Source: CAXBNB01 sp965267535 (GTDB taxonomy: Bacteria; Bacteroidota; Bacteroidia; Cytophagales; Cyclobacteriaceae). From it: 64,000 bases of DNA. The stretch lies in NCBI GenBank assembly GCA_965267535.1, contig OZ254082.1:3162001-3226000 (forward strand), written 5' to 3'. The translations under genes and the position numbers were made by a program. Shown here one piece after another: positions 8,453-19,200 of the stretch. Below the pieces are notes generated by a model, which had not been told where the DNA came from, did no database searches, and saw only the letters and a program-made list of their open reading frames with translations. How positions within the stretch are numbered: the first letter of the stretch is position 1; the number at the start of each line of letters is the position of its first letter.

Positions 8453-9727
8453 CTATTTAGTTTTTCTCACTTCAAAACTATCCAGAATGGTACCGTCCTG
8501 TACGGCTACTGTTCTGGCTTTTAGCGTTTTTCCCGACACTTCTACTTCCAGATAAGCCCAGGTGTGATGGTAGTGAGCTACCAGATCTGGGTATTTGCAG
8601 TTGGAAGGATCCGGAGTAAAAGGTTTCGGGTCTGTTCCCACTCCACGCAGCTTACCTCCACTACCTGCCGTTATGCTGATAAACCCTTCGGGATCGAGGT
8701 AACTGCTGTGATCGGTTTGCTGTGTGGCAACCTCCCCTTTGCCATTCATCGGCTTTAGACGCTCGTAGGTATGGGCATGACCGTTGAGCACCATATCTAC
8801 ATTGTATTGATCAAATATCGGATACAGGCTCACTACTCCTTCATAGTCATTTTTGTAGGTGCATGATTTACCGTTGTGGTGCAAAAACACAATCAGCCAA
8901 TCGTACTTACCCTGAGCTGCTGCCAGGTCTGACCTGAGCCACGCCACCTGCTCGTCGTAGTTGTACAATTCACCCATTTTGGTGTCTATAGCTACAAAAT
9001 GCACCTTACCCTGATCAAAGCTATAATAGTGTTCATTGCCCGGCAGCTTCCACTGCAGTGCGTAATTGGTTTCATAGTCACTGCCCCAATCGTGATTGCC
9101 AGGCACGGGCCATACCGGAGTACGGGCAAACACATTTTTGAAATATGGAAACAGGTGCTGGTCGTATCCTTCGGCCTGCCCGTCGGGGTAAATGATATCG
9201 CCCAGCAGTACTCCCAGTTGGTAGTCGGAATTGCGTGCCCACATGGTTTTGCCCAGCTTGTCGGGTGTACCACCATCTTCTACAGCCTCCCCAATATCGC
9301 CGGCAGCAAAGAAAACAAATACAGAATCAGTGGGTGAAACCGAAGACCTAAAGCGCAACTCTTCACCATCAGCCAATTGCTGGCCGTCAGTCAATACCTG
9401 ATACGCATAGGTAGTACCATACTGCAGCCCCCTGAGTGTCACCAGGTTTTCTACAGTGGTATCGTTGATCACCTTCACCGTGCCACTCTGCTCCTGCCAG
9501 TCGGCTGCTCCGGCGGCTTTATACCTTACCTTGCTGGCTGCTCCTGCAGATGTACGCCAGAGTATACTCAGACTGTCGGCCTGAGCACTTTGCAGATACG
9601 GAAACCGCTGCAAAACAACAGCTTTCCCGCTGGCACTCTTCTTTGCGCTAAAATCGCAGGCAAACAACAGCACTACCATCATCAAACAAGCAACCCTCTG
9701 TAGTGAGATCAATATCATTCTATTCAT
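8453..9727 (-). CDS. Purple acid phosphatase-like lipoprotein
   Basis: A 424-residue protein with a lipoprotein signal (LLFAC, Cys24), so it is anchored in an envelope membrane. Residues about 35-130 form a fibronectin type III-like N-terminal domain. The catalytic metallophosphatase domain follows: FAAGDIG, LGDIIYPDG, PGNHDWGSDYETNY, a histidine pair in FLHHNG, and NGHAHTYERL. This order is that of purple acid phosphatases and their bacterial relatives, which cleave phosphate monoesters and some diesters using a dinuclear metal site. It is the last gene of a minus-strand operon behind the GDPD gene (37-bp gap), the symporter and the alpha-mannosidase. Confidence 0.87.
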   Translation of the reverse strand: MNRMILISLQRVACLMMVVLLFACDFSAKKSASGKAVVLQRFPYLQSAQADSLSILWRTSAGAASKVRYKAAGAADWQEQSGTVKVINDTTVENLVTLRGLQYGTTYAYQVLTDGQQLADGEELRFRSSVSPTDSVFVFFAAGDIGEAVEDGGTPDKLGKTMWARNSDYQLGVLLGDIIYPDGQAEGYDQHLFPYFKNVFARTPVWPVPGNHDWGSDYETNYALQWKLPGNEHYYSFDQGKVHFVAIDTKMGELYNYDEQVAWLRSDLAAAQGKYDWLIVFLHHNGKSCTYKNDYEGVVSLYPIFDQYNVDMVLNGHAHTYERLKPMNGKGEVATQQTDHSSYLDPEGFISITAGSGGKLRGVGTDPKPFTPDPSNCKYPDLVAHYHHTWAYLEVEVSGKTLKARTVAVQDGTILDSFEVRKTK

Positions 9728-9764
9728 TTTTTTGTTTCTGTATTTTTAGAAGTAAAAGTAACGA

Positions 9765-10544
9765 TCAAAAATGCTTCTTTACCAATTCCAACATCATTTC
9801 CGGCTTATTAAGGTTAATCATACTGGCTGGCGAATTCATTGCTTTTAAGTATTCTTCTTCGCTATCCTCACCATAAGCCATCAGTTTCAGCCGGTGTTTT
9901 TTACACATGCGAACAAACCTGCCTTTCATAGCCGCTACATTACACTCTATGATTTGAGGTTGGTATGCCAGCACTTGTTTCAGTTTGTCTACTGTGGATG
10001 CATTCATTTTTAGAGCTAAATCAGCATCCAGCTGGCGAAATTTACGTGCCTGAGCATCGTCACCAAACCAGAAAAAACAATCCTTTTCAAATCCGGTTTC
10101 ATAGACCAGATCGATAAGACGCTGCAGATCTGCATCTTTTACATCAAAGTAGATTTTGGTCTTCCCTTTTACCGCTTCGAGTAGCTCACGCAATCGGGGC
10201 ACTTTTTCTCCTGCAAAATCAGCATGAAACCACGACCCTGCGTCAAGTTGGTCTATTTCCGAAGAGTGCGTTTCTGAGATAAGCCCCGTGCCATTTGTGG
10301 TACGGTCAAGGGTTTTGTCGTGCAATACGTAAAACACTCCGTCTTTGCTCATGCGCACATCTACTTCTACATAGTCTGTCCCCATCTCCACACATTTCAG
10401 AGTGGAAGACAGGGTGTTTTCAGGAGCCAAATTGTTTGCTCCCCGATGCACTACTATTTCCAGCTGTTTTTTCTGAGCACTGATATAGCCAAACGACCAT
10501 AAAATCAGCAATAGGCTCATCCCTAGTTTCATTGTTGCTTTCAT
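9765..10544 (-). CDS. Exported glycerophosphodiester phosphodiesterase
   Basis: A 259-residue GDPD-family protein with a signal peptide cleaved near residue 23 (GYISA-QKK). Catalytic motifs are H33-R34 (VVHRGAN), E42 (APENT), the EVDVRMSKDG metal site and the following HD (LHDKTLDRTT). The family hydrolyses glycerophosphodiesters such as glycerophosphoethanolamine to glycerol 3-phosphate and an alcohol. Export places the reaction in the periplasm. It abuts the symporter gene without a gap and precedes a purple acid phosphatase-like lipoprotein. The release of ethanolamine would fit the ethanolamine operon at 46-53 kb; that connection is inference. Confidence 0.9.
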   Translation of the reverse strand: MKATMKLGMSLLLILWSFGYISAQKKQLEIVVHRGANNLAPENTLSSTLKCVEMGTDYVEVDVRMSKDGVFYVLHDKTLDRTTNGTGLISETHSSEIDQLDAGSWFHADFAGEKVPRLRELLEAVKGKTKIYFDVKDADLQRLIDLVYETGFEKDCFFWFGDDAQARKFRQLDADLALKMNASTVDKLKQVLAYQPQIIECNVAAMKGRFVRMCKKHRLKLMAYGEDSEEEYLKAMNSPASMINLNKPEMMLELVKKHF

Positions 10545-12335
10545 TTACGATTCTTCTGTTTTTACTTCCTCTGACAGGTGTCTGTACCAATTGAAATACA
10601 ACACTACTGAGCTAATACCAAACACCGTAATAAGTACAGCGAACTTATCCCACTGCCCCAGCACCACCATCATGGCCGACAAAAAGAGCGACAACTGCCA
10701 CACCATAGCGATTACTGTAGACACAATATCGCGCTGATTTTCCTTTTTGATCTGACGCAATATCTCAGGAGAAAAAACATTTTTTACTGATTTCCACAAG
10801 CCAAACGGGCGTGTCGTTTTATAGAAATTTTCCAACACCGCCTGCTCCGTAGGAGGAGTTAAATATGTACCTATTATACATCCTAAAAGCGAACTACCAC
10901 TGGCTATGATAAAGAAGTAATATTCGGGAATTTGTCCTCCGACCAGTCGTAGCAACACTGCTACCACTATGCCCGTGAAAGTGCCTATGGCATAGCCGTA
11001 TCCATTGAACCGTGACCAATACCACCGCAGAATTTGTGGCACAAACAACCCCGCACTTATGCCCATAGATATCCACCCCCATACATCATTGATATTGGCC
11101 ACCGAAAAACTAAACAACAGTCCCAGTACAACTATGCCTATTGAACCCAGTCTACTTTGAATGATCAGTGTTTTTTCGGATGCATCCGGGTTGATAAATG
11201 CCTGATAGAGATCGCGCACCCAAAATGCCGCCCCCGAATTGACCGTAGAATCAAAAGTAGACATGGCTGCCGCCATAAAAGCGGCTACCAACACTCCCTT
11301 TACCCCCACAGGCAGGTAGTTTTGAAGCACCGTAGGCAACACCAGCTCCGGGTCGGCTATTACCGAGTGCGTCATACCATAGTGTATGCCCAGCACTGCA
11401 AACGAGATAACCAGTGGCCAGCGAAATGTCAACAACAGCGTCCACAAAAGGGACAACAGTCCTGCTTCCCTGTCGCTACGCGACGACAGGTAACGCTGCA
11501 CCATGTATCCATTGCCTCCGCTACTGCCTTCCAATACTATTTTGAATAGGTAAAAGGTAATCGCCACACCAAACAGATTGTACATAGAATAGACGCCCGG
11601 CAGATCGAGAGTAGCCGGTGGAGTGATGCGCGACCAATCGGCCAGTTTCATTTTTATCGTTTGAAAGGTGCCGTCTGCCATAGGTACGGAAGTAAAGAAG
11701 ACCTCCGGCAGTGTCACCATGGTCATGGCTTTGAAGCATACAAAAATGATAGCTCCGAAAATAAGAAATCCCTGAAACACATCGGTCCATACTACGCCGT
11801 AAAGCCCACTGGCTACTGTGTATACCATAGCCAGTCCGGCCATCAGCAGTGCAGCTACTTTCCAGTCTATACCTAAAAACTCTCCGGCAAACTTACCTGC
11901 ACCTATAGCGAAGTAGCTTACCATGGCAATGGTAAACAGGATATTGGCAATGGCACTGAGTATACGGGCTATGTCTCCCTGCTTGCCTGTACCAAAGCGA
12001 TAGCGCATCCATTCGGCTGAGGTCATCACCTGCGATCTTCGGATCCATTTTCCCATAAAAATCATGAAAAAAGCCAGCACCAACACCACGCCCCCACGAA
12101 TCTCGATAAAAAAACCGGCAGTACCCATAGCATAGATAAGCGCCACCCCTATCATGGTGCCGGCTATATCCGTATTGGACGCCATACCGGAAGCTCCCAA
12201 CGCCCACCAGGGTATATTTCTACTTCCCAAAAAATAAGATTCTATATCGGACGATGCTTTGCCTTTGAGGTAAAGCCCTACCAGCACGATGCTCAGCAGG
12301 TAAACTCCTACAATCGTATAATCAATGATATGCAT
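10545..12335 (-). CDS. Sodium/solute symporter (SSS family)
   Basis: A 596-residue inner-membrane protein with about 13-14 hydrophobic segments. The SSS family signature region is present: FFLGSRNIPWWALG-type start, SGLYGVVWTDVFQG, and GVLVAAFMAAAMSTFDS for the sodium-binding helix. The family couples sodium influx to uptake of sugars, sugar acids, amino acids or other small molecules. It lies 46 bp behind the GH38 gene and directly abuts the GDPD gene, so a mannoside or a glycerol- or amine-containing product is a reasonable substrate guess. Sequence alone does not settle it. The C-terminal part (residues about 480-596) carries additional helices typical of the longer Bacteroidota members. 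Confidence 0.88.
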   Translation of the reverse strand: MHIIDYTIVGVYLLSIVLVGLYLKGKASSDIESYFLGSRNIPWWALGASGMASNTDIAGTMIGVALIYAMGTAGFFIEIRGGVVLVLAFFMIFMGKWIRRSQVMTSAEWMRYRFGTGKQGDIARILSAIANILFTIAMVSYFAIGAGKFAGEFLGIDWKVAALLMAGLAMVYTVASGLYGVVWTDVFQGFLIFGAIIFVCFKAMTMVTLPEVFFTSVPMADGTFQTIKMKLADWSRITPPATLDLPGVYSMYNLFGVAITFYLFKIVLEGSSGGNGYMVQRYLSSRSDREAGLLSLLWTLLLTFRWPLVISFAVLGIHYGMTHSVIADPELVLPTVLQNYLPVGVKGVLVAAFMAAAMSTFDSTVNSGAAFWVRDLYQAFINPDASEKTLIIQSRLGSIGIVVLGLLFSFSVANINDVWGWISMGISAGLFVPQILRWYWSRFNGYGYAIGTFTGIVVAVLLRLVGGQIPEYYFFIIASGSSLLGCIIGTYLTPPTEQAVLENFYKTTRPFGLWKSVKNVFSPEILRQIKKENQRDIVSTVIAMVWQLSLFLSAMMVVLGQWDKFAVLITVFGISSVVLYFNWYRHLSEEVKTEES

Positions 12336-12381
12336 AGTATAGTTGTTTTTTTATGTGATTATGAGACACCCTCTTGGCTGG

Positions 12382-15300
12382 CTATTTCCGTGTTAGCTTC
12401 AAGGTGATGATTTCAAAAGGTTTAAATCGAAGTGATACCCCGTTGTTTTCCAACTTCAATTGTTCCTCCTCTTGTTCCATCAGGTTCACTATAGAAACAG
12501 AAGCCAACTCTTCCTTACTGCTAAGATGGATATCTGCATCTGCACCGGTAGCTTCATACAGTCTTACAATTATATCCTCTGAATACTCCGCTTTTTTCAC
12601 TGCTTCGATCAGTACATTTTCGGCATCCACTACCAGCCCCGCATAGGAGTTGTTGTCGCCCTTGAGGGTTCCGCCATACGGCAAAATTTTGAGGGGACTG
12701 TTAAACTGATACGCTTCCTGTATCACCCTGCCTTCCAGGTGATCACCTCTATGAGGCAATAGCGCATAGTTAAATTCATGCGTGTGCATATCGGCCTGCG
12801 GATCTGGCGACTTGGGTGATCGTAGTAAGTTGAGACTCATAACATTGCCTTTGATCTTGTGGCCGTACTTGCAGTCGTTGAGCAGGGCTACACCATAGTT
12901 GGCCTGCGATAGATCCGCCCACTTATGAGCTACTACCTCAAATTGAGCCATGTCCCAACTGGTATTGCTATGGGTATTGCGTTTGACATGACCATATTGT
13001 ATCTCGTAAGTAGCCTGCTGTGCATGTATATCTACAGGAAAATCTACCCGCAGCATCTTCTGGTGTGTAGCCCAATCTACTGTTGTGTGAAAATCGATGC
13101 GTTTTGAGCCGGGCATTAGACTTACCTGCTGGCATATTTCATATTTTTCTCCGGCAAATTTCAGCGCCAGAGTAGCTTTAGGGCCTCTGCCCGGCAGCAC
13201 ATGCCTCGATACCAGTTCGGGGCTTTTAGGGGCTATCTCTTCGTAGTAAATATCTACATCCCAGGCTTCATAGGTAATGGGTTCATCATTGTACAATCGG
13301 AAAATATTGCCTTGCTGACCGGGAGCCAGTACTTCCCGATTTTCTTCTTTATCGAAAATAGAAGCGATGTATCCCTTGTCATTAAACTCTACACGTATAA
13401 GATCGTTTTCCAGCAGGCTATCAGTAGCTTCGCAGGGTTCCGGTTCGGAGTGGCCGGATTCCAGTACAGCATAGCCCATAGCAGGTACTTTTGCCAAAGC
13501 GTATCCTTCGGGTATTTCTACCCACTCCTGTCTTTGCCAACTCAGACTATTGTATACCAGCAGCCCCTGTTTGCTTTCCACCTGATTGCTCAGTGCATTG
13601 GCCAGCAACTTTTCTTCTCCCTGTTTCTGCAGGTTTTGTAGTGCCGCTATAGCTTCATCGTATTGTTCGTGGCATTCTTTGTAGACTCTGCCTATAGAAG
13701 AGCCCGGTATGATGTCGTGAAACTGGTTGAGTAAGACTACCTTCCATATCCGCTCCAGCTCCTGCTGAGGATAATCCTCTCTGCCAAAAAGAGCAAAAAG
13801 GAATTCGACCTCACGCAACATAAGTTCCAGTTCTCTGTTTTTCTTTTTTACCAGTGCCTGTGTGGTAAGCGTACCTCTATGGTACTCCAGGTACAGCTCG
13901 CCACTCCAGCGCTGCAAGTCTCTGGCTGATGCTTCCGTTTTTGGAAAGAAATCGCGGGCAAACTCCATGTTTACTTTGGGGAGTCCTTCCAAATCAGCCA
14001 TACGTTGCAACCGTTCGATATGCTTTCTATCCGGGCCTCCGCCCCCATCGCCTACTCCATAGAGCAGCAAGGAGTGTTCTGTGCGCTCTGCATCCTGATT
14101 GGCCGATTCAAACATGGCGATATTTTCAGGCGAACAATTAGAATTGTAGGTGTCATTGCACAAAAAGTGCGAAAATATAGGTGTACCATCCAGGCCTTCC
14201 CATATAAAAGTATGATGCGGGAAACGGTTGAATTGATTCCAGGAAATTTTCTGGGTCATAAAATAACGAATGCCGGATTTGACTAACAGCTGAGGTAGTG
14301 CAGCACTGTAGCCAAACACATCGGGTAGCCATAGGTTGTCTACCTCTACATCAAATTCTTCACGGAAAAACTTTTTGCCATACAGCAGTTGTCTTACCAG
14401 AGATTCGCCTCCACTTACATTGCAGTCGGCTTCAACCCACATACCCCCCTGGCACTCCCACCTGCCGGCTTTCACAGCCTGCTTTATGCGTTCGTACAAA
14501 TCCGGGTAGTGGTCTTTGACCATTTGGTAAAGGTGGGGCTGGCTGGCTCCAAACTTATAGTCGGGATACTCCTCCATCATCCTGAGAACTGTCGAATACG
14601 ATCGCGCTGTTTTGCGTACCGTTTCCCGCAGAGGCCAGAGCCAGGCTATGTCTATATGAGCATGGCCAATCGCACTTACCTGCATGGCCGAATCGTGGGC
14701 TTTTCTACCCAACTCCACTGCCAGTATTTCGCGGCAGTTTTTTACCTCCTCTGCCCCTCCGTCTCCATAGGTATTGATCACTTCGTTGAGCGCATATACA
14801 ATGAGTTTTTTTCGCCTCGACTTTTCGTCTAAAATACCCTGCAATTGATAAAGCAGGTCGTAATCGAGAAATAACTGCCAAACTTGCCTGTCGAAAATTG
14901 CCAGTTCGGCCTGATTTACTGTGCCATCGGCTATGATAGTACCGTTGTGATCGGCTATCCCCATGATGTTATTGGCACCTACGTCCATCAGCAGATTTAC
15001 GGACTCCCCTCCCTTTGCACTGTCGGTCAGGTAGACTCTTCGTTTGATTTCTGCTTCGTCAAATTCATGACCGATTCGCTTATTGGTCAGCCCCTGTATG
15101 GGCTGTCCGTTTTCGTTGAATATGCAGATTTCACCACCCAGGTTTACGACTGCTACCACTTCCTTGCCCCGACAACTATCAGGAATAGTGCCGGTGGCTC
15201 TAAACCATGCACAATCAAATTCCTGTCCCCATTTTTCTCCTACTGCAATAGAAGCAAACGTGGCTCCATGCAATTCGGCAAATGTGACAGGCTCCTTGGT

Positions 15301-15408
15301 TTTATAGTGCGACAGTGCCAAATCTGTCACTTTATGGTAATACGATTCCCTTAGTTTTTGCAGAAAAAGATCAATTCTGCTCAGCGTAAGCTCAGTATGT
15401 TTTCTCAT
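12382..15408 (-). CDS. GH38 alpha-mannosidase
   Basis: A glycoside hydrolase family 38 enzyme of 1008 residues, the usual size. It removes alpha-linked mannose with retention. The zinc-binding GHAHIDIAWLWP motif (H249, D253) and the nucleophile D363 in LWLPDVFGYS are intact, followed by the GMWVEADCN-type active-site region just before it. I chose the ATG at 15408 (MRKHTELTL); the in-frame ATG at 15453 adds 15 unconvincing residues. No signal peptide is present, so it should act in the cytoplasm on an imported mannoside. It heads a minus-strand operon with the symporter, GDPD and acid phosphatase genes, and lies downstream of the first SusCD locus, from which a terminator-like hairpin separates it. 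This suggests a mannose-containing glycan as substrate of that locus. Confidence 0.92.
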   Translation of the reverse strand: MRKHTELTLSRIDLFLQKLRESYYHKVTDLALSHYKTKEPVTFAELHGATFASIAVGEKWGQEFDCAWFRATGTIPDSCRGKEVVAVVNLGGEICIFNENGQPIQGLTNKRIGHEFDEAEIKRRVYLTDSAKGGESVNLLMDVGANNIMGIADHNGTIIADGTVNQAELAIFDRQVWQLFLDYDLLYQLQGILDEKSRRKKLIVYALNEVINTYGDGGAEEVKNCREILAVELGRKAHDSAMQVSAIGHAHIDIAWLWPLRETVRKTARSYSTVLRMMEEYPDYKFGASQPHLYQMVKDHYPDLYERIKQAVKAGRWECQGGMWVEADCNVSGGESLVRQLLYGKKFFREEFDVEVDNLWLPDVFGYSAALPQLLVKSGIRYFMTQKISWNQFNRFPHHTFIWEGLDGTPIFSHFLCNDTYNSNCSPENIAMFESANQDAERTEHSLLLYGVGDGGGGPDRKHIERLQRMADLEGLPKVNMEFARDFFPKTEASARDLQRWSGELYLEYHRGTLTTQALVKKKNRELELMLREVEFLFALFGREDYPQQELERIWKVVLLNQFHDIIPGSSIGRVYKECHEQYDEAIAALQNLQKQGEEKLLANALSNQVESKQGLLVYNSLSWQRQEWVEIPEGYALAKVPAMGYAVLESGHSEPEPCEATDSLLENDLIRVEFNDKGYIASIFDKEENREVLAPGQQGNIFRLYNDEPITYEAWDVDIYYEEIAPKSPELVSRHVLPGRGPKATLALKFAGEKYEICQQVSLMPGSKRIDFHTTVDWATHQKMLRVDFPVDIHAQQATYEIQYGHVKRNTHSNTSWDMAQFEVVAHKWADLSQANYGVALLNDCKYGHKIKGNVMSLNLLRSPKSPDPQADMHTHEFNYALLPHRGDHLEGRVIQEAYQFNSPLKILPYGGTLKGDNNSYAGLVVDAENVLIEAVKKAEYSEDIIVRLYEATGADADIHLSSKEELASVSIVNLMEQEEEQLKLENNGVSLRFKPFEIITLKLTRK

Positions 15409-15600
15409 AAGAGTTGTATAAGTATAGTTTGATTTCAAAAAGCGACCACCCACTTTCTGACCTTACGAATATTGTCATATTAATAGGTTTAAACACGTTT
15501 TTGAATGGTTATTTTGATGCAAAGCTTTGCATGAAGACCTGGAAAAAAGAATCCGTTTTCTTTTACATATGTCTTCTCATCCACTCGCTAAAAACACAAA

Positions 15601-15639
15601 TTTCCTGCTGCCGGACATGATAGTCCGGCCAACAGGAAA
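15601..15639 (-). terminator. Hairpin after the first SusCD operon
   Basis: A two-part stem (TTTCCTG/CAGGAAA outside, CCGGAC/GTCCGG inside) lies about 60 bp beyond the small lipoprotein gene. On the minus strand it is followed by a T-rich stretch. It probably ends the susC-susD-LamG-lipoprotein transcript before the GH38 operon. Confidence 0.65.
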
Positions 15640-15701
15640 AGTGAATTGAATAATTGAAAAGTAGTATGAATATTGGTTGTCAACAATAAATCACGGGTTG
15701 G

Positions 15702-16196
15702 TTAAGGGGCTATTTTTTTCAGAGTCACTCCGTATTCTCCTACTCCCGACACACGCCCTCCGTCTCCCTGATCTCCGCTGTATGTAAACGTTAACCGGAT
15801 AGTCTGTCCCTGCTCTGTAATCTGAATACTGCTCACAGGCTGTACACCTATCAGGTCAATATTACTGGTAGATCCAGCTGCCCATTTCCATTGACCTTTG
15901 CCGGGTTTGAAGAGGTACTCCATGGCTACTTCTCCCATGCCTTCAAAGTCCGCCGGCTCATAATCGTCGGTAATGGTGAAACGAAGCAGCAGCTTGTCGA
16001 GCACTCCTTCGGTAGTACCCGGAGGAAGTGTTACGTCTGAAGCCTGCCCCCAGGTGCCTCGCATGCTTACAGCAGCCAGCTGACTTTCGGTCAGCTTCAG
16101 GTCTTCGGGCCCTCCTATTTTTTCTTCCTCGCAACTGGTAAGGCCGGAGATACATACAATCATTATGGCGAAGTATATAATTTTTATCTTGTTCAT
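15702..16196 (-). CDS. Small surface/envelope lipoprotein of unknown function
   Basis: A 164-residue protein with a clear lipoprotein signal (SGLTSC, then EEEK). A run of acidic residues after the cysteine may act as the Bacteroidota surface-export signal. The rest appears beta-rich, with two TFTYSG/RFTITD-like strands and a GVGEYGVTL end. I do not recognise the family; its position as last gene after susC, susD and a LamG protein is that of SusE/SusF-like accessory binding proteins. Binding of the locus substrate is therefore the likely role (inference). It is separated by 40 bp from the LamG gene and followed by a hairpin. Confidence 0.7.
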   Translation of the reverse strand: MNKIKIIYFAIMIVCISGLTSCEEEKIGGPEDLKLTESQLAAVSMRGTWGQASDVTLPPGTTEGVLDKLLLRFTITDDYEPADFEGMGEVAMEYLFKPGKGQWKWAAGSTSNIDLIGVQPVSSIQITEQGQTIRLTFTYSGDQGDGGRVSGVGEYGVTLKKIAP

Positions 16197-16236
16197 TTTT
16201 TCAAAATTTTAGTTGATAAACAATCCATCCGGTCGG

Positions 16237-19200
16237 TTACCTTTCCAGCATAATTTTACCCGAATGCAACAAATCATTACCCTGGAGCCTGTAGAAGTAC
16301 ATGCCGGGCTGGTTTCCGGTCGCATCCCATTGCAGTGCATGCTTGCCCACCGGCAGCTGCTTGTTGGTTATTTGCTCTACAATTCTTCCAGACTGATTGT
16401 ATATAGTCAGATACACGGCGGATGGTCTATCCAGTGAAAAGCTAAATTTAGACCAGCCGTTTCTTATCGGGTTAGGGTATACACTGAAAGGTTCTTTTTC
16501 CACTTTCTCTACTTCCAACACTATCCCTTCTGGTTCAGTGTTAGTAGCTCCATTGCCTTTGTCTTCGTCAAATATCTTCTTCACTTCTGCAGAAGTGATT
16601 GCACGGTTCCAGATTCTTACGTTATCGAGCGATGCTGCAAAATCAGCACCGTAGCTACCGGTAGCATCCTGCATAATGGTAAATGGCAGAGCATCGTCGG
16701 CCATATCGCCGGGAGCCAGAGTTAAATCCTTAGAATCAGCTGCTTCATCCGATTGGCGCAGTTCGCCATCCAGGTACACATTCATAGTAGCATCTCTGTC
16801 GAATGTGACAGCCACCAGGTGCCATTTGTTGTCTACCAAATCGGGAGTGCTATTGTCGTCGGCATCCCAGTCGAGGCGGCCACCATCGCCATCAGCAGCG
16901 TTGACAGTCCACAGGTGATTTCCCTGCCCTCCGGCTCCATCCAGCGCTACTAAAAACCCTCTGTTTCCACCACTACCCCAGTCTTTATTTCCTACGATTA
17001 CCGGATCAGAATCAGGAAAAGTAGCATTGTCTATTTTCACCCAAAAGGCCACCGAAAAGTCTTCAGTACCAAAATCCAAAACCGGATCTATGGGTAACTG
17101 AGCATGGGCTGCAGTGGGGAAATAAGCTACATCGCCACGTTCGGCATCTACCTGAAACTCGGTACTTTCAGTTCCGGCATCTGAAGCATGCAATCCATTG
17201 CCACTAAAGTCATTGAGGTCGTTGTTGAAAGGCAGAAAGACACTGGCTTCATAGCTCTTATCCAGGGGACTATACACCTGCAACACTTCTTCGGCGGTAA
17301 GCGCCTTATCTTTCCACACTCTTACGTCATCTATCCAGGCAGCAAAATCGGCACTATAGCCTCCTGTAGCATCCTGCATCAAAGTCAGCGGCAGCCCAGA
17401 GCTCAAACTACCCGGTACCAGGGTCATGTCTTTGGAGTCTGCAGCTTCGTCTGACTGACGTAGCTCTGCATCCATGTAGACATACATTTTATCGTCGCGA
17501 TCCATCACCACAGTGACCATGTGCCATGATCCATCCTGCAAATCGGGCGTATTGTTGTCGTCGGCATCCCAATCGAGGCGTCCTGCTCCTTCGTCCGATA
17601 CATTGACCGTCCATAGGTGCTCGCCGGGTACTCCTGCTCCATCCAACGCTACCAAAAATCCGGGATTTCCTCCGCTACCCCAGTCTTTGTTTCCTATTAT
17701 TACCGGGTCGCTGGCTATGCTGGTACTGGCATCTATTTTCACCCAAAACGAACAAGTGAAATCGCCCTCTCCCAGATCGAATTTCTCTACCGGAATCTGA
17801 GCATGAGCAGCCACCGGAAATTCAGCTACCATTCCCCGCACATTGTCATTTACAAAACTTACGTCTTCTGTACCGGCATTTACTGCATCGATACCGTTTC
17901 CACTGGCGTCTTTCAGGTCTTCGTCCATAGGCAGGTAAATGCTTGCTCCCAAGGCCAGGTCAGGCCCACCTTCGTCCTGCACAAAGTTGTACGCTTCGGT
18001 AACCTGCTCTGCACTAATGGCCTTGCCACTCCATATTCTCAGGTCGTCTATGTAGGCTTCAAAATCTGCTCCATATCCTCCTGTAGCATCCTGCATGATG
18101 GTAAAAGGCAGTGCCGGATCGGACAGGTTGCCCTGCAGCAGGGTAAGGTCCTTGGAGTCTGCAGCTGCATCGGACTGCTTCAGTTCGCCATCGAAGTATA
18201 CATTCATAGTAGCATCTCTATCGAAAACTACTGCTACAAAATGCCAGTTTCCATCCACCAGGTCGGGGGTACTGTTGTCGTCGGCATCCCAATCGAGGCG
18301 ATTGTTGTCAGCGTGATCGTCGGCCACATTGACTGTCCATAGGTGCTCACCAACCTGACCGGCATTGTCCAGTGCCAGTACAAATCCTGTATTGCTGCCA
18401 CTGCCCCAGTCTTTGTTGGAGATGACAGCCGGATCACTGGGAGGAAAAGTAGTGTTGTCGATTTTTACCCAAAAAGCGAAGGAAAAATCTGCAGTGCCAA
18501 AATCCAGCTTGGGATCGAGGGGTAGCTGAGCGTGTGCTGCAGCAGGAAAAAATGCTACATTTCCACGCTGAGCGTCTGATACAAATTCTGTAGATGCTGT
18601 ACCCTTGTCTTCTGCATGCAGGTCGTTTCCACTTGCGTCGTTCAGGTCGCTATCGAAAGGCAGGTATACATCTGCTCCCAAAGCGGGATCCTTGGTATAT
18701 CCACCATTGGCATAAATATCAGCCACTTCTTGTGCTGTCACCACCCTGTCGTAAATCAAAACATCATCCAATAGGGCTTCAAAGTCTGCTCCGTATCCTC
18801 CCGTAGCATCCTGCATTAAGGTAAATGGCAATGCCGGATCGGACAGGTTGCCCTGCAGTAGCGTAAGGTCTTTGGAATCTGCGGCTGCATCAGATTGCTT
18901 GAGTTCGCCATCGAAGTATACATTCATGGTGGCATCTCTATCGAAAACCACAGCTACAAAATGCCACTTACCGTCTACCAGGTCGGGGGTATTGTTGTCG
19001 TCGGCATCCCAGTCGAGTCGATTGTTGTCGGCATGATCGTCGGCTACATTGACTGTCCAAAGGTGCTCACCTACCTGACCGGCATTGTCTAGTGCCAGCA
19101 CAAATCCGGTATTGCTCCCACTGCCCCAATCTTTGTTGGAGATAATGGCCGGGTCGCTGGGAGGAAAAGTAGTATTATCGATTTTTACCCAAAAAGCAAA

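Noticed and set aside
17617..18342. A 241-residue plus-strand frame
   Set aside because: Antisense to the LamG repeats; similar shorter frames recur at each repeat, as expected from the repeated coding sequence.
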